Part shown: positions 15,882 to 21,667 of the stretch, in pieces
Layout: each line of letters starts with the position of its first letter
How positions within the stretch are numbered: the stretch's first letter is position 1
Notes under the pieces: model-generated
What the model was told of the DNA's origin: nothing
The model's input: only the letters and a program-made list of their open reading frames with translations
Databases searched by the model: none
NCBI GenBank assembly: GCA_045587285.1
Contig: JAZNBZ010000146.1
Span: forward strand, 1-35,830
Source of the DNA: Flemingiibacterium sp045587285
GTDB lineage: Bacteria; Bacillota; Clostridia; Oscillospirales; CAG-272
DNA: 35,830 bases
Direction: 5' to 3'
Translations under genes and position numbers: made by a program

Positions 15882-16312
15882 TTGCCGTCATCCTCGTAAG
15901 GATCGTCATTCTCGTCATCGTCTTCAGATTCTGTCCGCGATGCACGATTATCGGCAAATTCAATAACAATACGGTTATCGCTCTGTTCTGATGGTTTGCC
16001 GGTTGCCGCCTCTTTACCAAGGAGATCCATAAGTGCCGTAAACGCTTTGCTACTTCCTCCGAGCGTTGACCTGAACATAGCATAAAGCATAGCCATTCCG
16101 TTGGTAACATCAGCATCCTTTATACCGGCTTTCTTTATTTCAGCCTTGAATTCAGCATCGGTAAGCTTCGATTCGAGGAGCGTCTTAAGCAGCTCTTGCA
16201 TAGTTTTTTTGGCTCGTCTGCTTTTTCCTGAAGCCTTTCCACCCATAACACCGATAGTTCGTGCTTCATCAGTGGTTAGACATCTGAGATTATCCTTATT
16301 GCCTTTTCCCAT
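15878..16312 (-). CDS. terS: Probable terminase small subunit
   Basis: A 144-residue protein directly ahead of terL (ATGA overlap) and first in the late operon. The N-terminus is basic (ASGKSRRAKKTMQELLKTLL), a helical middle (TDAEFKAEIKKAGI, FRSTLGGSSKAFTALMDLLG) would form the oligomer core, and the C-terminus is very acidic (SEDDDENDDPYEDDGK), a common way to contact the large subunit. It would recognise the pac or cos site. No strict family motif was identified; position and architecture support the call. Confidence 0.75.
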   Translation of the reverse strand: MGKGNKDNLRCLTTDEARTIGVMGGKASGKSRRAKKTMQELLKTLLESKLTDAEFKAEIKKAGIKDADVTNGMAMLYAMFRSTLGGSSKAFTALMDLLGKEAATGKPSEQSDNRIVIEFADNRASRTESEDDDENDDPYEDDGK

Positions 16313-16356
16313 AGTTACTCCTCTCCTTTCTGCGATTTTTATATCTTTGCAGTTTA

Positions 16357-16386
16357 ACTATAACACACTTTGATTAGTTCCATCAA
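16357..16386 (-). promoter_or_regulatory. Putative late promoter
   Basis: Minus-strand TTGATG (16386-16381), 18 nt, TATAGT (16362-16357), reading into the terminase genes 45 bp downstream. It lies just beyond the early-operon terminator and overlaps two 18-bp direct repeats, so it is the natural start for late transcription under the activator encoded at 16451-16867. Confidence 0.55.
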
Positions 16387-16414
16387 GTGCCATTGAGTTC
16401 CATCGAGTGCCATT
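16377..16414. repeat. Tandem 18-bp repeats at the late promoter
   Basis: GTTCCATCAAGTGCCATT (16377-16394) and GTTCCATCGAGTGCCATT (16397-16414) match at 17 of 18 positions, with a 20-bp period (about two helical turns), and overlap the -35 of the putative late promoter. They are best read as an activator-binding site; a terminase recognition site is the alternative. Confidence 0.7.
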
Positions 16415-16420
16415 TCTGAC

Positions 16421-16452
16421 ACAAAAGAAAAAAGAGCGAGTAAATCGCTCTT
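16421..16452 (-). terminator. Early-operon terminator
   Basis: On the minus strand, AAGAGCGA (16452-16445), a 5-nt loop and TCGCTCTT (16439-16432) form an 8-bp perfect stem followed by TTTTTTCTTTT. It overlaps the stop codon of the late-activator gene and separates early from late transcription. Confidence 0.85.
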
Positions 16453-16867
16453 AAATCTGCGTATGACGTAGCGCGTTTCTATGAAACCTAAACACCTGAG
16501 TCCGTGAATACCCGGTCACGTTGATTATCTCATCCCACGTTTTAAAGAGTACATAGCGCCACATAAGGATTATTCTCTCAACGGGATCAGAGAGCTTGTC
16601 GATAGTCGCGCTGATTTCGTTTTTGATAACTTCAAGTTCAGCAAGTTTGTCGGAGATCTCGTTTTCAAACATGACTATCTTAACGGCTGCGCTTTCAACC
16701 TTACTGCGAGGAGTACCGCCTTCTTTGCTTCCGCCATCACCGCCACAACCGCCGAATTGATCGTTAATAGACGTTTCACGCAGTATGGATAATTCCTGAA
16801 GTTTTATATTTATGTCGCGCTTAAGCAACCTTGCTCGGTTATAGTAATCGTATGTATTATTACTCAT
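16451..16867 (-). CDS. ArpU/DUF1492-like late transcription activator
   Basis: A 138-residue protein. An N-terminal helix (YDYYNRARLLKRDINIKLQE), a Gly-rich loop (about 39-52) and a coiled coil (FENEISDKLAELEVIKNEIS) lead to a C-terminal sigma-70 region-4-like helix-turn-helix: LSDPVERIILMWRYVLFKTW then DEIINVTGYSRTQVFRFHRN. That last block (W-D-E-I, GYS, RxH) matches the ArpU/DUF1492 and RinA-like regulators that switch on late genes in Firmicutes phages. It is the last gene before the early terminator and the late promoter, the usual position. Confidence 0.8.
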   Translation of the reverse strand: MSNNTYDYYNRARLLKRDINIKLQELSILRETSINDQFGGCGGDGGSKEGGTPRSKVESAAVKIVMFENEISDKLAELEVIKNEISATIDKLSDPVERIILMWRYVLFKTWDEIINVTGYSRTQVFRFHRNALRHTQI

Positions 16868-17094
16868 TTCGCTTCGCCCCCCTTCAATACAGGTGAGGGT
16901 TCTACGATGCGGTAGGATTCTTTTATCCGCGCTTGGATCTTTGCAGGAAGATTTTTGATGCGCTCCTCAGCTTTTTTCTTACTCGCCTCATACTCCTCTT
17001 TAGATTTTTCAAAGCGGCAGTTACCGCAAGATTTTTTAGTGAGAATGGTACATCTGCGACCATCCTCAAAAACACACGTTTCCCACAGTTCCAT
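16864..17094 (-). CDS. Small Cys-containing phage protein
   Basis: A 76-residue protein starting MELWETCVFEDGRRCTILTK. Cysteines C7, C15, C23 and C26 (KKSCGNCRFEKSKEEYE) could bind one zinc ion, followed by a Lys/Glu helix and a basic middle. It overlaps the late activator gene by 4 nt. Function unknown; zinc-ribbon-like small proteins are frequent in this operon. Confidence 0.6.
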   Translation of the reverse strand: MELWETCVFEDGRRCTILTKKSCGNCRFEKSKEEYEASKKKAEERIKNLPAKIQARIKESYRIVEPSPVLKGGEAK

Positions 17095-17103
17095 ATTTCT
17101 TCT

Positions 17104-17191
17104 CTCTCGCTCCTTTTCTCCTTAAGTATGTAATAAACTTAATAGTATCTTCTATACGAAGTATTTTATATAGTATCTACTAACTTATAGT
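17104..17191. promoter_or_regulatory. AT-rich repeat-containing intergenic segment
   Basis: This short gap is far more AT-rich than its flanks. It holds ATAGTATCTTCTA (17142-17154) and ATAGTATCTACTA (17170-17182), 12 of 13 identical and 28 bp apart, and an inverted pair CTTC-TATAC-GAAG. It may hold a promoter or operator for the two genes just downstream; no clear -35/-10 pair was found. Confidence 0.4.
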
Positions 17192-17383
17192 TTATATGTC
17201 AGCCTCATCATCGGCTTTCTTTGCTTCGCGCATGCACTGAAGAAGCATATCATACGCCTCGCTCAAGCCCTGTAATTCCCCTTCGCTCTTCCCGAGCGCG
17301 TAGCAGCACCCGCAGAGGACCACGAGCACCATAGCTCCCACGAGCACCACAGCTCCCACAATCGCCGCTATTATCTGTGTCAT
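17192..17383 (-). CDS. Small single-span membrane protein
   Basis: A 63-residue protein with one N-terminal transmembrane helix (IIAAIVGAVVLVGAMVLVVL) followed by CGCCYALGKSEGE and a short acidic, helical cytoplasmic tail (LSEAYDMLLQCMREAKKADD). The start overlaps the stop of the 58-aa gene upstream as ATGA. Function not recognised. Confidence 0.65.
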   Translation of the reverse strand: MTQIIAAIVGAVVLVGAMVLVVLCGCCYALGKSEGELQGLSEAYDMLLQCMREAKKADDEADI

Positions 17384-17556
17384 ATCTTTTGTATTTCCCC
17401 ACTTTCAATGAATTTTGTGACCTTGCCGCACTTGTAGCACCAAAGGTCTTTTATATGTCCTTTTTTACGCCGCTTGCCAACCTTCCGCGGTATGCAAAAT
17501 TTTATACCGCATTGACTGCACCGCAGCTCCGATATCAACATAGGCTGTTTACGCAT
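17380..17556 (-). CDS. 58-aa zinc-ribbon protein
   Basis: A short gene that reads MRKQPMLISELRCSQCGIKF and continues with LWCYKCGKVTKFIE. Two CxxC knuckles (CSQC 13-16, CYKC 40-43) with a basic region between (PRKVGKRRKKGH) make a classical zinc ribbon, probably nucleic-acid binding. ATG 17556 lies one base after the stop of the preceding gene (TGATATG), and the stop overlaps the next start, so it is locked into the operon. The precise role is unknown. Confidence 0.72.
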   Translation of the reverse strand: MRKQPMLISELRCSQCGIKFCIPRKVGKRRKKGHIKDLWCYKCGKVTKFIESGEIQKI

Positions 17557-17557
17557 A

Positions 17558-17794
17558 TCAGAACGGCAACGTGTTGTTTCGCTGCATTGTGCCGATCTCC
17601 GAGAACAGCCTTATTACCGCCTCGGTTTCACGCCTTGAAAGCACGATAAGACTATCCTCGTTCTGATCGTCCTCTCGATAGTTTCTGATGGTAATGCATC
17701 CGTCACTGTTCAGAGCCGCCTGACAGCGCGGCGAATCGCCAAAAAGTATTTTCTCGCTCTCGTCAACGGTCATTCTTCGCTTTATGTATCGCAT
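17558..17794 (-). CDS. Small early-operon protein, function unknown
   Basis: A 78-residue protein (MRYIKRRMTVDESEKILFGD, CITIRNYREDDQNEDSLIVL, RRETEAVIRLFSEIGTMQRN). It shows a short beta section and a C-terminal helix of the kind found in many small phage regulators, but no motif is recognised. It overlaps the upstream Cys-rich gene by 13 nt. Confidence 0.55.
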   Translation of the reverse strand: MRYIKRRMTVDESEKILFGDSPRCQAALNSDGCITIRNYREDDQNEDSLIVLSRRETEAVIRLFSEIGTMQRNNTLPF

Positions 17795-18036
17795 TGTTTT
17801 TTACTCCTTTTCTTGTATTGCTTACACCTGCCACCCGGCACGTAAACGTTCAGCGAATCGTAACTGCCGTTCTTGTTGAACCTGCATAAGCACACTCCGT
17901 ATAATCCAAACTCACCGTCGCGGTTAGTGTACCTTCTCGGCTCTTTAAACTCCGCAAAATGCTCACAGGTGTAGCAGCACTCCGAAGCCTCTTTACGTTT
18001 AGGTTCTTCGTCACCAAACATACTAATCTGCTGCAT
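17782..18036 (-). CDS. Small Cys-rich protein
   Basis: An 84-residue protein starting MQQISMFGDEEPKRKE, with AAGGAG upstream. The Cys pattern CCYTCEHFAEF, then GVCLCRF and GGRCKQY resembles the small Cys-rich phage proteins that describe a metal-binding knuckle. The opening (Q-I-S-M-F) recalls that of the gene at 21258-21665 (T-Q-I-T-M-F-D), hinting at a shared N-terminal tag or paralogy. Function unknown. Confidence 0.6.
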   Translation of the reverse strand: MQQISMFGDEEPKRKEASECCYTCEHFAEFKEPRRYTNRDGEFGLYGVCLCRFNKNGSYDSLNVYVPGGRCKQYKKRSKKQCDT

Positions 18037-18573
18037 TTATTCTCCTTCCCCAAACGTCTGGGAATTTCCGCCGATCACGACCTCGCCGTTATCGCCGATA
18101 ATCTTTCCGTCATCATAATCAAGTATAACACCGTCGTCCCCTATGATCTCGGTCTTAAAAAGGGTAGCATCTACTTTTACCTGATCTCTGCTGAACCTCT
18201 CGATAATCGAATTGGTGCTATATATCCTCCTTAAACCGTCTTTAAATGTAGGCTTGTACTCCTCCCACTTAAGGTGTACCCCGTACCAATCCATTACAAG
18301 CTCGGACTCCTCGGTGATCGCAATAATAAAGTACAGAGCCTCGTTATCCTTCAGAGTGCTATCCTCAACCGGGATTACCGCAAACATAACGTGCTGACCT
18401 TCGTATTTCTCGTCTGAGGCTATCTCTTCCTTCGCCCATTCAAGCGGAGTTTTCAGTTCTCCGTCACTCGCATGACCCTCGATCCCTAAGGCATAGCTCA
18501 CTATCATTCCTACGGCTACGATCGCCACAAGGATCGCACCGATAATACACACAAATTTAATTCCCTTTTTCAT
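18037..18573 (-). CDS. Membrane-anchored or exported protein, function unknown
   Basis: A 178-residue protein with an N-terminal hydrophobic segment (KKGIKFVCIIGAILVAIVAV), an uncleaved anchor or signal, and an outside domain rich in Asp/Glu (TPLEWAKEEIASDEKYEGQH, LYFIIAITEESELVMDWYGV). The end is Gly/Asp-rich (DDGVILDYDDGKIIGDNGEV). It is an unusual resident of an early replication/accessory operon and could be a surface-acting cargo. Start has GGAGG. Confidence 0.55.
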   Translation of the reverse strand: MKKGIKFVCIIGAILVAIVAVGMIVSYALGIEGHASDGELKTPLEWAKEEIASDEKYEGQHVMFAVIPVEDSTLKDNEALYFIIAITEESELVMDWYGVHLKWEEYKPTFKDGLRRIYSTNSIIERFSRDQVKVDATLFKTEIIGDDGVILDYDDGKIIGDNGEVVIGGNSQTFGEGE

Positions 18574-18576
18574 TTC

Positions 18577-18921
18577 TTATTCCTCCGTATTTTTGTTTAA
18601 AATTTCGTCAACGATTGATGAAAGCACCGTCTTTTTTAAATACCATCCGTGATATGCTAACTGATCCTTGATGCGCTCATTCAACCTCTCCTGCATCTCT
18701 CTCGCGGTGTCGGCTCGTTCCCTCTTCAAGAACACCTCTTTGTCGGTTGCCGTTCCGTATTGCAAAGCATAAGACTCGCAAATACCTGTCAACCTCTCGT
18801 TCTCCTCGGTGAGTTCCTTGATAAGCCTAATTGCCTTGCGGATGCACTCCATATCTTCCACATAGGTACTGTCATTTTGTAAAAGTCCGTTTATTATTTC
18901 TTCCGTATTAAGATTTTCCAT
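18577..18921 (-). CDS. Coiled-coil early protein
   Basis: A 114-residue helical protein starting MENLNTEEIINGLLQND; ATG 18921 was chosen for AAAGGAG upstream. Heptad-like stretches (RKAIRLIKELTEENERLTGI, ERADTAREMQERLNERIKDQ) predict a coiled coil. The upstream zinc-ribbon gene overlaps its start by 14 nt. Similar coiled-coil proteins are common in clostridial prophages, with unknown function. Confidence 0.6.
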   Translation of the reverse strand: MENLNTEEIINGLLQNDSTYVEDMECIRKAIRLIKELTEENERLTGICESYALQYGTATDKEVFLKRERADTAREMQERLNERIKDQLAYHGWYLKKTVLSSIVDEILNKNTEE

Positions 18922-19288
18922 TTTCGCTCCTTTCTCCGTCCATTTTTGCTCCGCAATGACAATAAGGATAATTCTCCCTTGCGTATGCAATAGTTTTTTC
19001 ATCATCAAACTCATAAGGAACATAGAAAGTTCTCTTGCAAAAAGGGCACTCGACATATATCTCCTCGTCAAAATCATCAATCAACCGATATAACCTTGAT
19101 TTTATCTCCCACTCTCCGTGCCTAACCTCAACCACATCGGCGGTGGGTGCAATTCGCTCGTTTTTGAGCATCCCCCGAATTTCGCCTATCGTGAATTTTA
19201 TTCGTCTCGGATAATTAAGAAAAATCCCTGCTATTCCATCTCGGAACAATTCGCTTTCAAGTTTATCCGCATCAATATACCTGCTCAT
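18908..19288 (-). CDS. Zinc-ribbon phage protein of the IDADKL type
   Basis: A 126-residue protein. It begins MSRYIDADKLESELFRDG and contains PTADVVEVRHGEWEIKSRLY, then CPFCKRTFYVP and YCHCGAKMDGE: two Cys pairs forming a zinc ribbon. This architecture (IDADKL start, TADVVEVRHGEW middle, CGAKMDGE end) is one I recognise from many clostridial prophage proteins of unknown role. The ATG overlaps the previous stop (ATGA) and follows the repeated GAGGGTGGGG linker. Confidence 0.72.
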   Translation of the reverse strand: MSRYIDADKLESELFRDGIAGIFLNYPRRIKFTIGEIRGMLKNERIAPTADVVEVRHGEWEIKSRLYRLIDDFDEEIYVECPFCKRTFYVPYEFDDEKTIAYARENYPYCHCGAKMDGERSENGKS

Positions 19289-19536
19289 TCCCCACCCTCG
19301 CTTTCCTCGACAACATCGTGACCTAAACACCCTTTTTGATAATCGAAATTGTCACAATCACCCATTGGCAATACTCTCCTACCAAGAGATAACTGTCCGT
19401 TAAGAAAATCCCTTACCTCTTTTACAGTATTGAGTTTTTTTCCGTCAACTGTAATTGCACCCTTTAGCATTTTTGCATTGTTTATACCGCCTTGTATATC
19501 AAGGCAACAATGCATCCTATACCGCCTTGTACTCAT
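19285..19536 (-). CDS. Small early protein, function unknown
   Basis: An 83-residue protein starting MSTRRYRMHCCLDIQGGINN (ATG 19536, ATGA overlap with the preceding stop). The middle (AKMLKGAITVDGKKLNTVKE) looks like a beta-hairpin, and the C-terminus DVVEESEGGE matches the end of the preceding gene (LESEGGE). The identical ends are caused by a duplicated 22-bp gene-junction sequence. No function recognised. Confidence 0.6.
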   Translation of the reverse strand: MSTRRYRMHCCLDIQGGINNAKMLKGAITVDGKKLNTVKEVRDFLNGQLSLGRRVLPMGDCDNFDYQKGCLGHDVVEESEGGE

Positions 19537-19742
19537 TCCCCACCCTCGCTTTCTAACATTTCCGCTATCATCTTGCCTCTTTCGTGAATGGTTATCCAAC
19601 CCTCATACTCGCTATCTAACCACTCCGCAAGAAACAGTGGTGAGTTATTACTCATTCTGCCTATCTCTACGGCTTCATATAAAACCCATTCCACAAGTTT
19701 TTGGGTGTCTAATTTAGATAGGTATTCTCTGTTTGTCATCAT
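19533..19742 (-). CDS. Small early protein, function unknown
   Basis: A 69-residue protein starting MMTNREYLSKLDTQKLVEWV (ATG 19742 or 19739, GAGGGAGA upstream). It is helical, with WVLYEAVEIGRMSNNSPLFL and YEGWITIHERGKMIAEMLES. Small proteins with an EYLS.LDT..L..W pattern are frequent in clostridial prophages, with unknown function. It overlaps the upstream gene by 29 nt. Its C-terminal LESEGGE lies in the repeated junction sequence. Confidence 0.6.
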   Translation of the reverse strand: MMTNREYLSKLDTQKLVEWVLYEAVEIGRMSNNSPLFLAEWLDSEYEGWITIHERGKMIAEMLESEGGE

Positions 19743-20082
19743 TCTCCCTCGCTTCTGCCAAATGGTCTTTGTACCTATCGCAATACTCTTTTGCGGAGCA
19801 GGTTTCGCAATCTTCCCACTCAAGATAATCGTAGTCGCAGACGAAACAACAATCTTTAACAAGGGCAATTCTGTCCTTTGGATTATCCCAATCAAGATGC
19901 CACTTGCCCTCTTTGTAATACTTATCTGCGATTGGCTCTCTACGCACATAAATATTCGTAAATTCTGTTTCATCGCAACAAGGCGTACACATTGCCAAAG
20001 ACTTTGCCTTGCCTCTTGTTTCGGCAAACACAATCTCCGCACCGTAACACGAAACCTTGTCTTGCACAAACCACGCTTTCAT
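19714..20082 (-). CDS. Cys-rich protein adjoining the PP-loop gene
   Basis: A 122-residue protein (MKAWFVQDKVSCYGAEIVFA), overlapping the PP-loop gene by 4 nt. Ten cysteines, including CTPCC, CCFVC and CETCSAKEYC, suggest one or more metal sites. The first 30 residues (AEIVFAETRGKAKSLAM) look like a small beta-alpha unit. A DWDNPKDRIALVKDC segment follows. Function unknown. The overlap with the PP-loop gene and the shared Cys richness suggest the two may act together. Confidence 0.6.
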   Translation of the reverse strand: MKAWFVQDKVSCYGAEIVFAETRGKAKSLAMCTPCCDETEFTNIYVRREPIADKYYKEGKWHLDWDNPKDRIALVKDCCFVCDYDYLEWEDCETCSAKEYCDRYKDHLAEARENDDKQRIPI

Positions 20083-20867
20083 TTGTTACCCTCGCTTTCG
20101 TATTTCTTTTTTCTGTGCTTCGGCTCAAATCCGCTTTCAAATACTTTTTCAAGTTCAAAAATATTGCCGTATTCGCCAAACTTGTTATTCTTAAAGTTCT
20201 TCATTGGTCTTTCAATTCGGCTCTGCATTTGCTTTAACCCCTCCCAATAATTCGGCAGATAATACCACATATTCCACAGTTCCCAAGCGTTTTTATTGGC
20301 ACAACACCAACAACTCACTCGGTCAAGGATTGTGTATAGGTCAATGTATCCACTCTCAGTCTGTGGCGTTTTTTCAAGCCACTCAATGCCGTTCTGTCGG
20401 TTGATTTCAAGGCAATCCGCTTGCGAATACCCCCAATCTGCCAAAGGTGAACGCTTATACCATTCAAGTTCTGCAATTCTTTTCGGCTCGTCTAAAGCAA
20501 GACCAATATAGACTATTGCATTTTTATCAAAAGCATATTTGTTAAGTGTTGCAATCTTTTCAAATGTCCCCCAACGACAAGCACCACCACACCAGCCATC
20601 GCCGAAAACTTTTTCTCCGTTTCTCTTTGTTTTGGGTCTTTCCAACATATCATAAAGGAAATCGTTTTTTGGTCTTAGCTCGGTGCATTTAATCCCCAAA
20701 GGCTCGCACTTTGCCTTGACTTTTTCCCAAAGTCTGTCAATGCACTCAAAGTCCATTCCGTTGTTGTAGCGGATAACCTCGTTAAGAGGATACCCTCTGC
20801 GGATTAACTCCCATACCATAGTCATACTGTCGTTGCCACAACTGCAACTTGCTATATAATATGACAT
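20079..20867 (-). CDS. PP-loop ATPase, PAPS-reductase-like
   Basis: A 262-residue protein of the PAPS reductase/adenine-nucleotide alpha-hydrolase-like superfamily. The PP-loop is S9-C-G-N-D-S14 (canonical SGGKDS, here G to C and K to N), followed by the helix MTMVWELIRRG and YNNGMDFECIDRLWEKVKAK. Further conserved-looking blocks are GDGWCGGACRWG, YIGLALDEPKRI and VSCWCCANKNAWE, the last two being Cys-rich as in DndC-like and phage PAPS-reductase relatives. The substrate is unknown. Phage members are suspected in DNA or tRNA modification. It is flanked by Cys-rich proteins and near the C5 methyltransferase. AGGAGG precedes ATG 20867. Confidence 0.8.
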   Translation of the reverse strand: MSYYIASCSCGNDSMTMVWELIRRGYPLNEVIRYNNGMDFECIDRLWEKVKAKCEPLGIKCTELRPKNDFLYDMLERPKTKRNGEKVFGDGWCGGACRWGTFEKIATLNKYAFDKNAIVYIGLALDEPKRIAELEWYKRSPLADWGYSQADCLEINRQNGIEWLEKTPQTESGYIDLYTILDRVSCWCCANKNAWELWNMWYYLPNYWEGLKQMQSRIERPMKNFKNNKFGEYGNIFELEKVFESGFEPKHRKKKYESEGNK

Positions 20868-20868
20868 T

Positions 20869-21261
20869 TTAGGTTCCTCCTTCGTATTTCTTTTTGAGTT
20901 CGGTAATATGTTCCTCGACTACTCGTAGACTGTAAATTCTGCCGTCTAACATAGCGAGGAATGATAAGTTAGGTTCGAATGTCTCTTTGTGTTTATCTCT
21001 TGTTTCACAAGCGATTTTTGTTTGTACGTTTAGCAGTTCCTCTATCTCCGCAAAAATCTCCCTCGCAACTTCCGATGCCTTGCGGTAGCCTTTAGTAACA
21101 TATAGGTGCCTTGCAATCCGCATAAAGTGAGATTCAGGATCATCGTCAGCTCCGTTTACCGCAGCATGTACAAAATCAATCCCATCAAGAGCCGTTCCAC
21201 GCTCATAAATATCTCTCGCTAACTGTTTGATTTCCTCAATCTGCTTTTCTTCGTTGTTCAT
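20869..21261 (-). CDS. Helical early protein, function unknown
   Basis: A 130-residue, charged helical protein (MNNEEKQIEEIKQLARDIYE, AARHLY-like middle, ASEVAREIFAEIEELLNVQT, VVEEHITELKKKYEGGT). AAAGGA lies upstream. It sits one base from the PP-loop gene, so co-translation is likely. No motif recognised. Confidence 0.6.
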   Translation of the reverse strand: MNNEEKQIEEIKQLARDIYERGTALDGIDFVHAAVNGADDDPESHFMRIARHLYVTKGYRKASEVAREIFAEIEELLNVQTKIACETRDKHKETFEPNLSFLAMLDGRIYSLRVVEEHITELKKKYEGGT

Positions 21262-21665
21262 TCAATTTTTATCCTTTCCTCGAATTTTTTATAGCATTTT
21301 TCGCAATCGGGATTAGCGCCGTATGAGCAACGAATACACCCGTCCTGAAACACCTGTACGTTGCTATCAAGACAAGCGTGAACGGTGCTGCCTTGATACT
21401 GAATATAATGCTCGCAGTAAAATGTTGTGTAACATACGCCGCCCCTGCACCAATGCGCTTGATCGTTTTTCCAATCGGTCCACGCCCTTCTCGGTGGCTC
21501 GCCGGGATGCGCTTTGTCGTAAGGCTCGTTTTTAGCTCGGTAATCGTCGTAGCACTCGCCATAAGGACATCGCCCCGACCACCAATATAAACAGTCCTTG
21601 CAAACGCACTCTCCACAGCCTCCCACCGACAATGTAGGATCGAACATTGTAATTTGCGTTCCCAT
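21258..21665 (-). CDS. Cys-rich zinc-binding protein
   Basis: A 135-residue protein starting MGTQITMFDPTLSVGGCGEC (ATG 21665, two bases after the methyltransferase stop). At least 13 cysteines: CGECVCKDCLYWW, SGRCPYGECYDD, GGVCYTTFYCEHY and CIRCSYGANPDCEKC. This dense array suggests two or three zinc sites. It is translationally tied to the methyltransferase and the next gene (4-nt overlap). The role is unknown; a partner or adaptor of the modification enzymes is possible. Confidence 0.6.
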   Translation of the reverse strand: MGTQITMFDPTLSVGGCGECVCKDCLYWWSGRCPYGECYDDYRAKNEPYDKAHPGEPPRRAWTDWKNDQAHWCRGGVCYTTFYCEHYIQYQGSTVHACLDSNVQVFQDGCIRCSYGANPDCEKCYKKFEERIKIE

Positions 21666-21667
21666 AC

